Positions 59,601 through 64,000 of a stretch of DNA of 64,000 nucleotides are shown piece by piece (within the stretch, counting starts at the first letter, position 1; each line of letters opens with the position of its first letter). This DNA comes from Pseudorasbora parva (taxonomy: Eukaryota > Chordata > Actinopteri > Cypriniformes > Gobionidae), in the NCBI RefSeq assembly GCF_024679245.1, contig NC_090177.1, forward strand, positions 44,244,518-44,308,517, read 5' to 3'. Both the position numbers and the translations under genes were made by a program. The notes beneath the pieces are model-generated. The model worked only from the letters and a program-made list of their open reading frames with translations, did not search any database and had not been told where the DNA came from.

Positions 59601-59917
59601 TGGTTATTAGTAGAATGTCTTTGGCTTTTCAGAAAATGTACAGCAATAGTTTAGTCTTGGATAAAACCTCTGTGTTGTTTAACAGTATTTTTTTATCATT
59701 AAGACTTTTGATTACACTGTCATTCCAATGTTGCAATGTTTGTGGTGCTGGCTCCCATTAGTTTCTATGATGCATCAGCAAGGCCCTGGACCCCATTACT
59801 CGTCCACCTCAGCAGGAGGTCAACACTTCCAGGGTCAGCAGATGATGGGACAGGGAAACCAGGGGAGCAGCATGATGCCACAGAGGCCCATGGGAAATTA
59901 TCGTGCTCCACAGCAAG
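25252..59917 (+). CDS. ss18l1: ss18l1 (CREST), neuronal BAF co-activator; first six coding exons, 3' end outside the window
   Basis: Exons: 25252-25320, 26539-26615, 45428-45512, 57800-57944, 58150-58293, 59762-59917. All are GT-AG and phase-compatible, giving 225 residues plus one base. The N-terminal SNH domain (about residues 15-75) reads MLDENHHLIQCIMDYQSKGK and HRNLVYLATIADSNQNMQSL. A Gly/Met/Gln/Pro-rich region follows (GPGGMIQGGGG, GPSHAMIQQQ, MMGQGNQGSSMM). SS18-family proteins join SWI/SNF (BAF) ATPases through the SNH domain and activate transcription with the low-complexity QPGY tail, which is not present here. SS18L1 is preferred over SS18 by MSVAFSSVRPRGK, DENHHL and QILHRNL, and by synteny. 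Introns 2 and 3 are 18.8 and 12.3 kb, mostly transposons. Confidence 0.93.
25684..26406. mobile_element. Hairpin MITE (723 bp) in ss18l1 intron 1
   Basis: TTAA at 25680-25683 and 26407-26410. Two roughly 350-bp arms mirror each other: CATGATTTACTCA, GCTTTATGGGAGTGAA, CCAAAATTTGAGGC, GTGCATCCATCCATT and CTTACACAAACCC-type blocks occur on the left and inverted on the right. Fills over half of the intron between two SNH-domain exons. Confidence 0.85.
26539..26615 (+). CDS. ss18l1: ss18l1 coding exon 2 (SNH domain)
   Basis: Acceptor TTGAGTAG. Encodes MLDENHHLIQCIMDYQSKGK then TAECT plus two bases. Donor GTATGT at 26616; the Gln codon is completed by exon 3. Confidence 0.95.
26705..27082. mobile_element. 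TTAA-flanked MITE just after ss18l1 exon 2
   Basis: Termini AGGTGCAATCAGTAA and TTACTGAGTTGTACCT are imperfect inverted repeats bounded by TTAA (26701-26704, 27083-27086), only 90 bp from the exon 2 donor. Confidence 0.75.
27087..27711. other. ss18l1 intron 2, first unassigned stretch
   Basis: AT-rich with no gene. Nothing recognisable apart from possible debris of the element into which the next hAT inserted. Confidence 0.4.
28285..29483. mobile_element. hAT-type element nested in the 27712-30395 hAT
   Basis: Termini TAGGGCTGCACGATTTGGGG and TTAATCGTGCAGCCCTA. The 8-bp duplication is GTTCTTTC (28277-28284) and GTTCTTAC (29484-29491), 7 of 8 identical. Interior is AT-rich and non-coding; a CA run lies at 28600-28617. 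Confidence 0.88.
29826..30235. repeat. 88-bp tandem repeat, about 4.6 units
   Basis: The ATGGGACT motif recurs at 29826, 29914, 30002, 30090 and 30178, spacing exactly 88 bp. Units 2-4 are nearly identical. Reverse complement of the units on the left arm of the same hAT element. Confidence 0.93.
30404..32576. other. ss18l1 intron 2: MITE halves, CA/CT microsatellite, unassigned DNA
   Basis: 30640-30752 is the right half of an AAAGGGATAGTTCACCC-type MITE (ends GGGTGAACTAACCCTTTAA). 30793-30965 is a CpG-rich segment starting near GTACACGGTACGATTT. A CA/CT microsatellite is at 31114-31184. From 31190 to 32576 I see no gene or known repeat. Confidence 0.5.
31114..31184. repeat. Compound (CA)n(CT)n microsatellite
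   Basis: A short CA run passes into about 28 CT units. Confidence 0.95.
32577..33950 (-). pseudogene. Gag-like retroelement remnant with a repeat-encoded tail
   Basis: Read on the minus strand, 33923-33606 gives a gag-like stretch (PLEEYETDFLELAHLVHWNN, then GTLKSVFWAGLDN), the style of capsid sequence found in cyprinid Ty3/gypsy-related elements. It stops near 33609. The same strand then reads 33548-32919 as about 17 copies of a PESSATMAAT decamer, continues after a one-base frameshift near 32930 to a hydrophobic AALAIMVIAILYVCG segment, and below 32715 shows a CSPELNPAPD-type repeat. Stops and the frameshift make it a relic. Family name is from memory and uncertain. Confidence 0.55.
32851..33390. 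repeat. 30-bp minisatellite, 18 units
   Basis: The CTGAAGACTC unit start recurs every 30 bp from 32851; the third unit (32911-32941) is 31 bp because of one extra C. Between 32972 and 33151 a C/T difference (CTGAAG versus TTGAAG) alternates, giving a 60-bp higher-order period. Two or three diverged units with GAACGAAACTCTGGAA follow to about 33470. Confidence 0.95.
33951..34240. other. Unassigned intron 2 DNA
   Basis: AT-rich, no gene or repeat recognised. Confidence 0.4.
34245..36503. mobile_element. TTAA-flanked element (2.26 kb) with a nested insertion
   Basis: TTAA at 34241-34244 and 36504-36507. Termini AGGGTTACTTCAGCG and CGCTGAAGTACCCCT. 34780-36269 appears to be an insert: its own ends AGGCCATCCTTAAAAATATT and AATATTTTTAAGGATGGCCT are inverted repeats. 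No transposase was recognised in either. Confidence 0.72.
34780..36269. mobile_element. Nested DNA element inside 34245-36503
   Basis: 20-bp terminal inverted repeats nearly identical at both ends, then ACCGACC-rich subterminal zones on both sides (near 34815 and 36200). No convincing target duplication was seen. About 1.5 kb, non-coding. Confidence 0.65.
36508..37940. other. ss18l1 intron 2: orphan transposon end and TA microsatellite
   Basis: A Harbinger-like terminus (TTAGTAAATCTGGCCC, 36939-36954) has no visible partner. A TA microsatellite spans 37276-37349. 37740-37850 is AT-rich MITE debris beginning near GGTAGCACTTTA. No gene. Confidence 0.45.
37276..37349. repeat. (TA)n microsatellite
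   Basis: About 37 TA units. Confidence 0.97.
37941..38029. repeat. (TG)n microsatellite
   Basis: About 44 uninterrupted TG units. Confidence 0.98.
38335..38423 (+). repeat. 3' tail of a retroposon, family A copy 3
   Basis: GACACTGTGAAGCTGCTTTG, then AACAATCGTCATTGTAAAAG and a TTGATTGA tail. It mirrors the left part of the copies at 7589 and 52590, which fixes the family's 3' end and orientation. Confidence 0.7.
38424..38960. other. Unassigned intron 2 DNA with an orphan hAT end
   Basis: TAGGGCTGGGCAGTATAT at 38803-38820 is a hAT-type terminus. The opposite kind of end (CAATATCAACCAGCCCTA, 44430-44447) is 5.6 kb away, but the flanking octamers do not match. 38480-38660 includes a GGTTTCCATCC-type repeat piece. 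Confidence 0.45.
38961..39457 (+). mobile_element. 9-bp-duplication family C, copy 1 (497 bp)
   Basis: Exact 9-bp duplication GGAGAAAAC at 38952-38960 and 39458-39466. Ends TACCCTGACAAGCCAGACC and CTAGATTTCTAGGCTA form imperfect inverted termini. The interior carries GAGAAAAGCTTAACTCC-like and GCGTCTAGATTTC blocks shared with copies 2 and 3. Confidence 0.85.
39467..40590 (+). pseudogene. Second gag-like retroelement remnant (degenerate)
   Basis: C/T-rich plus-strand sequence with short open stretches. FCLLAVTSPFNDATLKS (near 39824-39880) resembles the GTLKS-FW segment of the 33.9-kb remnant, and AELEGRYHALSGEG follows in another frame near 39935. Frequent stops and frame changes; no protease or polymerase motif. 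The assignment rests on resemblance to cyprinid gag-like sequences from memory. Confidence 0.4.
40591..41710. other. ss18l1 intron 2: short tandem repeats and an interspersed-repeat fragment
   Basis: (CATT)n at 40604-40622. 40735-40930 resembles a common fish interspersed repeat (GTTTTGAGTCTGGATTTGAA, then GGAAGCTGGTTCCAAC). A 22-bp direct duplication around CAGATCCTCTCAAAAGGTG lies at 41516-41557. No gene. Confidence 0.45.
41711..42895 (-). pseudogene. Decayed Tc1-like transposon
   Basis: Left terminus CAGTGGTGGTCAGAATTATT after TA (41709-41710), and an inner repeat AGGGGTGCCAATAATTGTGG near 42744: the IR/DR arrangement of Tc1 elements. Long arms mirror each other (ACTTCAATGAAAGGTT near 42832 versus AACCTTTCATTGAAGT near 41813). 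Between them, minus-strand bits such as KVSPRITDGELK (near 42340-42380) recall Tc1 transposase. The arm is interrupted by foreign sequence near 41900 and the right outer end is missing. Confidence 0.75.
43016..44233 (-). mobile_element. TTAA-element family B, copy 3 (inverted)
   Basis: Starts with a G-run plus GTGAAATGCTGTTTCATGCA and ends CTGAGTGTTTCACCCCCCCT before TTAA (44234-44237), the mirror image of copy 2. Shares GGACGTTTGATAGAGTATTT, GGGAAGGCAGCGCTGC and GGAGGCGTA-complement blocks. The 123-codon frame at 43206-43577 is not conserved in the other copies. Confidence 0.8.
44448..44964 (-). mobile_element. 9-bp-duplication family C, copy 2 (517 bp)
   Basis: Exact 9-bp duplication CCAGCCCTA at 44439-44447 and 44965-44973. 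Begins TAGCCTAGAAATCTAGACGC and ends GGCTTGTCAGGCTA, opposite in orientation to copy 1. The target is the tip of an older hAT end. Confidence 0.87.
44974..45427. other. 3' end of ss18l1 intron 2
   Basis: Unique-looking AT-rich DNA leading to the exon 3 acceptor. Nothing recognised. Confidence 0.4.
45428..45512 (+). CDS. ss18l1: ss18l1 coding exon 3 (SNH domain)
   Basis: Acceptor ATATTTCCAG. Encodes YQQILHRNLVYLATIADSNQ then NMQSLLPA. Donor GTATGT at 45513. Identical in wording to the mammalian SNH block as I recall it. Confidence 0.97.
45741..46824. mobile_element. hAT-type element (1084 bp) in ss18l1 intron 3
   Basis: Exact 8-bp duplication GTAAAAAC at 45733-45740 and 46825-46832. Starts TAGGGGTGTCAACAATAATC and ends GCACACCCCTA, with ATCGATTCG/CGAATCGAATC subterminal repeats. 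A 67-codon frame at 46164-46367 (acidic, EDIENEFGDREYEAD) is unrecognised and may be captured or chance. Confidence 0.88.
46833..47689. other. ss18l1 intron 3: CA microsatellites and CTAACCCTA-type repeats
   Basis: 46846-46880 has telomere-like CTAACCCTACCCC debris common in fish. CA microsatellites lie at 46880-46917 and 47608-47660. The rest is unassigned. Confidence 0.5.
47608..47660. repeat. (CA)n microsatellite
   Basis: About 26 CA units. Confidence 0.97.
48416..50674. mobile_element. AT-rich element with CAATGTTGA-type internal repeats (2.26 kb)
   Basis: GGGCCGGACCCCAGA (about 48392-48406) and GGGCCGTGACCCCAGA (about 50676-50691) bracket it, differing by one base. Ends read TAGCAGAC and CATGCTATTT. 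The left side holds a roughly 190-bp direct duplication built on GAATCAATGTTGA (48420-48740); the right side has mirrored TTCAACATTGATCCAATATT units (50480-50660). No transposase. Borders are approximate. Confidence 0.55.
50885..51030. repeat. 66-bp GC-rich tandem repeat, about 2.2 units
   Basis: ACCACCCATCTCTA recurs at about 66-bp spacing, with GGAGAACCACAACTCCGGGC between. Part of the GC-rich composite. Confidence 0.85.
52478..53112. mobile_element. Inverted-repeat MITE interrupted by a retroposon
   Basis: Left end ACACTTTAGATTAGGGTCC and right end GGACCCTGAACGAAAGTGT are mirrored, with TTATTAATAG/CTAATAA-rich arms. Family A sequence at about 52590-52945 lies in the middle, and TAAGGT on both sides of it (52575-52580 and 52947-52952) is a candidate target duplication. 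Confidence 0.65.
52588..52945 (-). repeat. Interspersed retroposon-like repeat, family A copy 2
   Basis: Begins with the complementary AATCAATCAATCAA tail and runs GATTGTTTCAAAGCAGCTTC, GATTTGGCTGTACAGTCGG, TTGGCAGATCAGTAT, CCTTGGGAGAAACCAGG. Minus orientation, as in the 7589 copy. Confidence 0.75.
53113..54290. other. ss18l1 intron 3: unassigned DNA
   Basis: No recognisable gene or repeat. Short frames show no conserved motif. Confidence 0.4.
54400..54957 (-). pseudogene. Decayed hAT transposase (Charlie/GTF2IRD2-like)
   Basis: Minus-strand reading gives KVKGLFTLLRKYPETQAF, then YHCIMQQEQLCSKLGCGELK and MTIDTVTRTINVIIA...HRQF, followed in a shifted frame by GKVLNRFMELLPVGMFLKEK. This is the order of the hAT transposase region kept in GTF2IRD2- and ZBED-type proteins: FHCIIHQE-LC, NFIRA-HRQF, RWLSRGKVL-RF. 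The WLSRG part is disrupted and stops intervene, so it is a relic. Its terminal repeats were not located; the 927-bp hairpin just upstream is a separate insertion. Confidence 0.65.
55170..56096. mobile_element. 927-bp hairpin element with 8-bp duplication
   Basis: Exact duplication GATTTATC at 55162-55169 and 56097-56104. The two roughly 450-bp arms are near-complementary end to end: GTAACACTTTAGGATAATGG, ACTAATGCGTAGCACTACAT and GAAACAAGCTCAACTAATC on the left all reappear inverted on the right. hAT-like duplication length; entirely non-coding. Confidence 0.9.
56105..57799. other. 3' end of ss18l1 intron 3
   Basis: Very AT-rich. No gene, microsatellite or transposon recognised in about 1.7 kb. 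Confidence 0.4.
57800..57944 (+). CDS. ss18l1: ss18l1 coding exon 4
   Basis: Acceptor TTCACATTAG. Encodes PPNPNINIGPGGMIQ through LMQSQMNN plus one base. Donor GTGAGA at 57945. Confidence 0.9.
58150..58293 (+). CDS. ss18l1: ss18l1 coding exon 5
   Basis: Acceptor GTGTTGTCAG. Encodes GPSHAMIQQQLLPPSSHG through RANLNMQTSQ plus one base. Donor GTGAGC at 58294. Confidence 0.9.
58477..59289 (+). mobile_element. 9-bp-duplication family C, copy 3 (813 bp, with insert)
   Basis: Duplication ATTTTCATG (58468-58476) and ATTGTCATG (59290-59298), 8 of 9 identical. Starts TAGCCTAACAAGCCAGATCC and ends CTAGATTTCTAGGCTA. Longer than copies 1 and 2 because of about 300 bp of extra sequence around 58600-58930 that includes a tRNA-like segment. 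Lies in the ss18l1 intron between coding exons 5 and 6. Confidence 0.82.
58831..58917 (-). repeat. tRNA-like SINE head inside family C copy 3
   Basis: Read on the minus strand, TAGTGTAGGGGTAAGATGC fits a Pol III A box and GGTTCAAATCC fits a B box, about 35 bp apart. A full cloverleaf cannot be folded well and the acceptor stem is poor, so this looks like a tRNA-derived SINE rather than a working tRNA gene. Confidence 0.5.
59299..59761. other. Last part of the ss18l1 intron before coding exon 6
   Basis: Nothing recognised. Ends at the CTCCCATTAG acceptor. Confidence 0.4.
59762..59917 (+). CDS. ss18l1: ss18l1 coding exon 6
   Basis: Acceptor CTCCCATTAG. Encodes VSMMHQQGPGPHYSS through MGNYRAPQQ plus one base. 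Donor GTAGGT at 59918. No later exon was recognised before 64000. Confidence 0.9.
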
Positions 59918-60807
59918 GTAGGTGCTTTGACCTTTATTTTGTCTACCAGAAGCTGGTTATGGATATGTTGTGTCTGTATATAATTGTGCTGTAGATTTGC
60001 AGAGGTGAAATCACAAAAGGCAAGTTCCCTATTAAAGTGGAACTTCAACACTGAATCTGATGACTTTGATTGATTGCTATTGGGGAACGGCATCAGCGTG
60101 ATCTGTGTCTGAAGCAGGCCAATATATCATTGGCAGATGGCAGCCAATGACGTCACATGCAGAGCGCCTGAATACACGTCATCACCACCTTTTTGTCTTC
60201 AAGATCCTCTTGTTCCTCTTGTTTGTATGTGCATGTAAGTTAACACTCTGTTGGGTTGAGTTCGCCTCCCAAGGGAGCTGTGAGTCTCTGACTCCTGTCC
60301 ATACAGTGTCTGATGAAGCATCATGGTAGCTTCAGTCGTGGGATCATAAGGTGTAGATGCAGATGTTATTAAATAAGTTTGCCTCTCCTGCTTACCAACT
60401 TGCGGCTCATGGCAAGGCAAAAACACCATGACGAATTCTGCTGTAATGTGGTGTACCTCCTGAGGAGGTTGTGAGGTAATGAAGGTTTTCCTTGCCCTCA
60501 CAGTAAATTTGAAATCTGGAAATCAACACCAATAGAGTTAATTTCAACACTTTAAAAGTGTATATATGGGAACCACCCGCAAAGTGTTAATTCAACACTT
60601 TTAAAAGTGTTGCCTCTCACAACACCCAACTCAGTGTTACAATAAACTCTAATAGAGTAAAATATTAACACCAATGCAGATAACAACAACACTGTTACAG
60701 AGTTAAGTGCAGCTTTGTAGAAAACACTGGCAGAGTTAAAATTCTACACTGTTCTGGTGTTGACCTAACACTTCAGAAAAATGGAAATCAATCTACTCAA
60801 CTAATAC

Positions 60808-60904
<97 letters not shown>

Positions 60905-61499
60905 ATGCATACATATACACACACACACACGCTGTTCATTGTAAAGTTAAAAATAAAGAATGCAAAAAGTTTTAAGTTTTAAACTAGTTCTTTATTTACG
61001 AGCAAGTCCATTTACATCACAGAAGGTTAACTTTTAAAATAAATGATGAAGGCATAATATATGCATTTCTTTCATAAGCTATTAAAGCTACTTATAATTG
61101 TGTAATACTTCAAGTCCTGCATGTCAGTGAATATATGTCCTGTGTCAGTGAAGTTGGTTCAGTACCTTCAACTTTGCAACAGAACAGCAGTACTTGAGTC
61201 AACACAACATTCAGCAGATGAAAAAACAGTCACAGGATATCTGTGGATCAGTTGTGTCCAGTTGCTAACAGTACAGTTCAGTTGTGGTTTCATATGCAGA
61301 GCAGGAAAAGCTGTGTAGATCCAACTCTCTGGAATCCTGGTTCCCTAAACAACACAATACCAGACCAATTACAATTAATACTAGTTGTATTTTATAAATA
61401 CAGTCAGTTTATGGTGCAAAAAGTTCAATCATCTTGGACTTTGGTGACTCAAACAATAAACTATTGTGGTTAGAATTGACTGATTTCCAAGTACATTAA
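59918..61499. other. ss18l1 intron after exon 6, first part
   Basis: 60530-60780 is a repeat built from CAACACT / AGTGTT and TAGAGTTAA motifs, probably a MITE. A TA microsatellite is at 60811-60895. The rest is unassigned. Confidence 0.5.
60811..60895. repeat. (TA)n microsatellite
   Basis: About 42 TA units. Confidence 0.97.
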
Positions 61500-62261
61500 A
61501 GGCTTACTTCATCCATGTTACTTCTGTTATTAAATTACCCACCCTCATGTTGTTCTTAACCCGTAAGACTTTTTTTCATCTTCAGAACACTTAATGAAGA
61601 TATTTTTAATAATATCTAAGAAATTTCTGTCCTTTCATTTACAGCCTATTCAGCCTCCACTTCCAAAGCCTAGAAAGGTACAAAGGAAATCATAAGTGAT
61701 CTATGTGACTCCATGGGTTTAACCTCATTTTTATGAAGCACGTGCTTTATTTGCTCAAAAAATCTCAACTCCATTTATAAAATATATATATATTTTTTTG
61801 CAAACACGGCATTTGCATAGTTTAATGAAAATGTATGTTAAACCACTGGAGTTGCATGGAGTGCTTTAATGATGTACCTTTATATATTTCTGTGGCTTGA
61901 AAGTGGTAGTTGCATGGACTGTCTATGATTCAAAATGCGCCGAGGCTTAATGAAGCGGTGTTTTGAAATCTGCCATGCCGTTATTTATTTATTTTTTTAC
62001 GCACAAAAACTATTCTCGTCACCTCAGAAAATTATTGTAGAGCCACTGTAGTGAGATGGGCTCTGTAAAGACATCTTTAGTGCCTTTATGGGTCTTGAGA
62101 GAGGAAATGACATTGGTGTCAATGAAGGCCTTTCTGAGCCATCGGATTTCAACACTAATATCTTCATCTGTGTCTGAAGATGAATGGAGGTCTTACGGGT
62201 GTCCAACGACATAAGGGTGAGTAAATGATGACAGAATTTTCATTTTTGGGTGAACTAACCC
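61500..62261. mobile_element. TTAA-flanked MITE (762 bp) in ss18l1
   Basis: TTAA at 61496-61499 and 62262-62265. Right end TTTTTGGGTGAACTAACCC; left arm GGCTTACTTCATCC is degenerate. CTTCAGAACACTTAATGAAG on the left mirrors the right-arm block near 62170. A TGACTCCATGGGTTTAACC block near 61707 mirrors GTTAAACCACTGGAGTTGCA near 61838. Confidence 0.7.
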
Positions 62262-62265
62262 TTAA

Positions 62266-62885
62266 GAAATCTCACTTACTAGTCATCTGCTGGAATGATT
62301 TTTGTTCCTTCTTCCTGACTTTGTGATGTTGGGGGCAGGTGATTTCCCAATCTGTTGAGTCTAAAATCAACCAGAAAATATATACCTGTCAAATCATGAA
62401 AACAATTAGTTTGACTCAATTCTATTAGCCAAATACCAACAAATGTGATGTTTGTGGCCATGATTCTCTCATGTTATATGTTAAATCTTACCATCTCCAG
62501 ACAGGTTCTAGTCTGTAGTCTTCAAACACCAAGCCAGGTACCCTTTACTTGCTGCATCATAGAAATTCTCCTAAAAACACAAACAGCAAAAACAATACAT
62601 TTAAACATGAAGGCATATCCAAACGTTAACCAAATGTTAGTGATAATTAGCCTACATTTTGCATAAATATTTAGTCTGAAAGAATGACTTACCCATTCTA
62701 AAAGTATTGGTCCTCCAATAATAGTGACACTTTCAAGGGTATTGGTCTGCAGTTTGTGGAGTTGTTCTTCTGTTTTTCAGTCATATGGTAGGTGTGCTGG
62801 CAACGAGCAAAATATAGTTTGATGATGAAGAAATACTTTAAACAGTCTTAAAGTATACATGTTTCATTAGTTTTAAACACAGACT
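62266..62885. other. ss18l1 intron, unassigned
   Basis: No gene or repeat recognised. Confidence 0.4.
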
Positions 62886-63243
62886 AGTGCATCTATCCAT
62901 TATAAAAGTGCATCTATCCATCATAAAAGTGCATCTATCCATCATAAAAGTGCATCTATCATCATAAAAGTGCATCCTATCCATCATAACAGTGCATCTA
63001 TCCATCATAAAAGTGCATCTATCATCATAAGGGCAGCCATCCATTATAAAAGTGCATCTATCATCATAAAAGTGCATCTATCATCATAAAAGTGCATCCT
63101 ATCCATCATAAAAGTGCATCTATCCATCATAAAAGTGCATCTATCATCATAAGGGCAGCCATCCATTATAAAAGTGCATCTATCATCATAAAAGTGCAGC
63201 ATCCATGGACGGATGCACTTTTATGATGGATGAATGCACTTTT
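62886..63243. repeat. Minisatellite of 18-24-bp units (AAAGTGCATC / ATCCATCAT)
   Basis: About 15 units of AAAAGTGCATCTATCCATCA with length variants (missing TCC, extra C, GGGCAGCC) and a larger duplicated block (62990-63090 versus 63090-63190). It ends in an inverted half-unit GGATGCACTTTTATGATGGA at about 63210. Confidence 0.92.
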
Positions 63244-64000
63244 TGCCTTAGTTGTCCTTAATTGTAAATAAATATTATTGATCAATATCTTGTGCTTAAA
63301 GATATTTACCAATAATCTGCCAAGAAAAGCACTACAGTTTTCTATACCTTAAACATACCTTTTTGCTGCAGAACAGAAAGCATGGTCATCTGTCAGCCTT
63401 GGTTTCAGTCCAGGGGGGTGGTCAAAAATCAATGTTGATGCAGCTGATGAACATGATGCTTCTTAAGACAGAGACAGGTCAAAAGCAAATTAGGTCAACA
63501 TTTTTAGAAGTTCATAAAACAATCCTGCCTAAAACTTTGTCACTTGATTTCGCAAAAAAATAGCTTTCCTTTGTTAGTAATATGAGTCTTTGAATCTGGA
63601 ATTCTACCCAATAAAAATCATACACAAAGATTAAGTAGTGCAATAAGATTACAGTTCGGTGAATGAACTATAACGGGGAAGAGAAAGCATGTTAGAAACC
63701 CCCGTTTGATGCTGCTTCACCAGTGAGGCCACTGCCTTTTAAGCAGCAGTAGCTACTGAATGTGTTTTTCCAAGACATAAATACATAATTATACAGCAAT
63801 TATACAGATTATAATATGTGTAGAACACTTACTTTAGGTGTTTTCTCTGTTAAAAGCACACTCCGTGTCTCAACTGCGTCACAAGCCTAGTCTGTAAGAA
63901 AGGTTTAGGTGCGTTTTAAAAGCTTTAGATATCGTTAAACGACGTCATTAAAAAAACACGTTGCAAATTAGGCTAAACACTTACTTTCGTCGTTTCCCTC
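63244..64000. other. Window end: ss18l1 intron, unassigned
   Basis: No further ss18l1 exon and no other gene recognised. Two similar segments with CACTTACTTT (63827 and 63979) may be repeat debris. Confidence 0.4.

Noticed and set aside
61620..61680. Possible ss18l1 exon 7 after TTTACAG
   Set aside because: The reading after this acceptor does not resemble the QQYLGQEEYYG region expected next, and it lies inside a MITE.
62886..63243. Possible CRISPR-like short repeats
   Set aside because: Simple minisatellite with no spacers.

Overview
This window is vertebrate nuclear DNA, almost certainly from a teleost fish and most likely a cyprinid. The genes are split into short exons with GT-AG introns. 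The intervening DNA is packed with CA, GA, TA and TTC microsatellites and with DNA-transposon families typical of cyprinid genomes. Three conserved genes can be read exon by exon: mtg2 (mitochondrial Obg-type GTPase, minus strand, partial, 1-1477), lsm14b (P-body RNA-binding protein, plus strand, complete, 3006-12428, 3' end near 15050) and ss18l1/CREST (BAF chromatin-remodelling co-activator, plus strand, first six coding exons at 25252-59917, continuing past the window). From memory, the same genes sit together on human 20q13.33, which supports all three names. PSMA7, which lies between LSM14B and SS18L1 in human, is not visible here, and mtg2 is placed head-to-head with lsm14b.

Layout. 1-1477: mtg2 5' half. 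1478-3005: divergent promoter region. 3006-15060: lsm14b, whose introns hold a palindromic repeat, a Tc1-type MITE, a decayed RTE-type LINE, several TTAA-flanked MITEs and a piggyBac-like element. 15060-25250: intergenic, mostly two large nested transposon stacks (16663-19471 and 19843-24640). 25252-64000: ss18l1, with an 18.8-kb second intron and a 12.3-kb third intron that are almost wholly repeats. These include nested hAT elements, a gag-like remnant with an 18-unit minisatellite, a Tc1 remnant, a three-copy family with 9-bp target duplications, a GC-rich composite at 48-52 kb, a decayed hAT transposase and a 927-bp hairpin element.

The three genes act in separate processes (mitochondrial ribosome assembly, mRNP translational control, neuronal BAF chromatin remodelling); their proximity reflects conserved synteny, not an operon. 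I found no sign of a novel multi-gene system. The unusual content is the transposon stratigraphy: seven insertions with recognisable 8-bp duplications, one non-autonomous family with 9-bp duplications in all three copies, and at least ten TTAA-flanked elements. Exon limits were read by hand from splice consensus, codon phase and remembered vertebrate proteins; no alignment was run.
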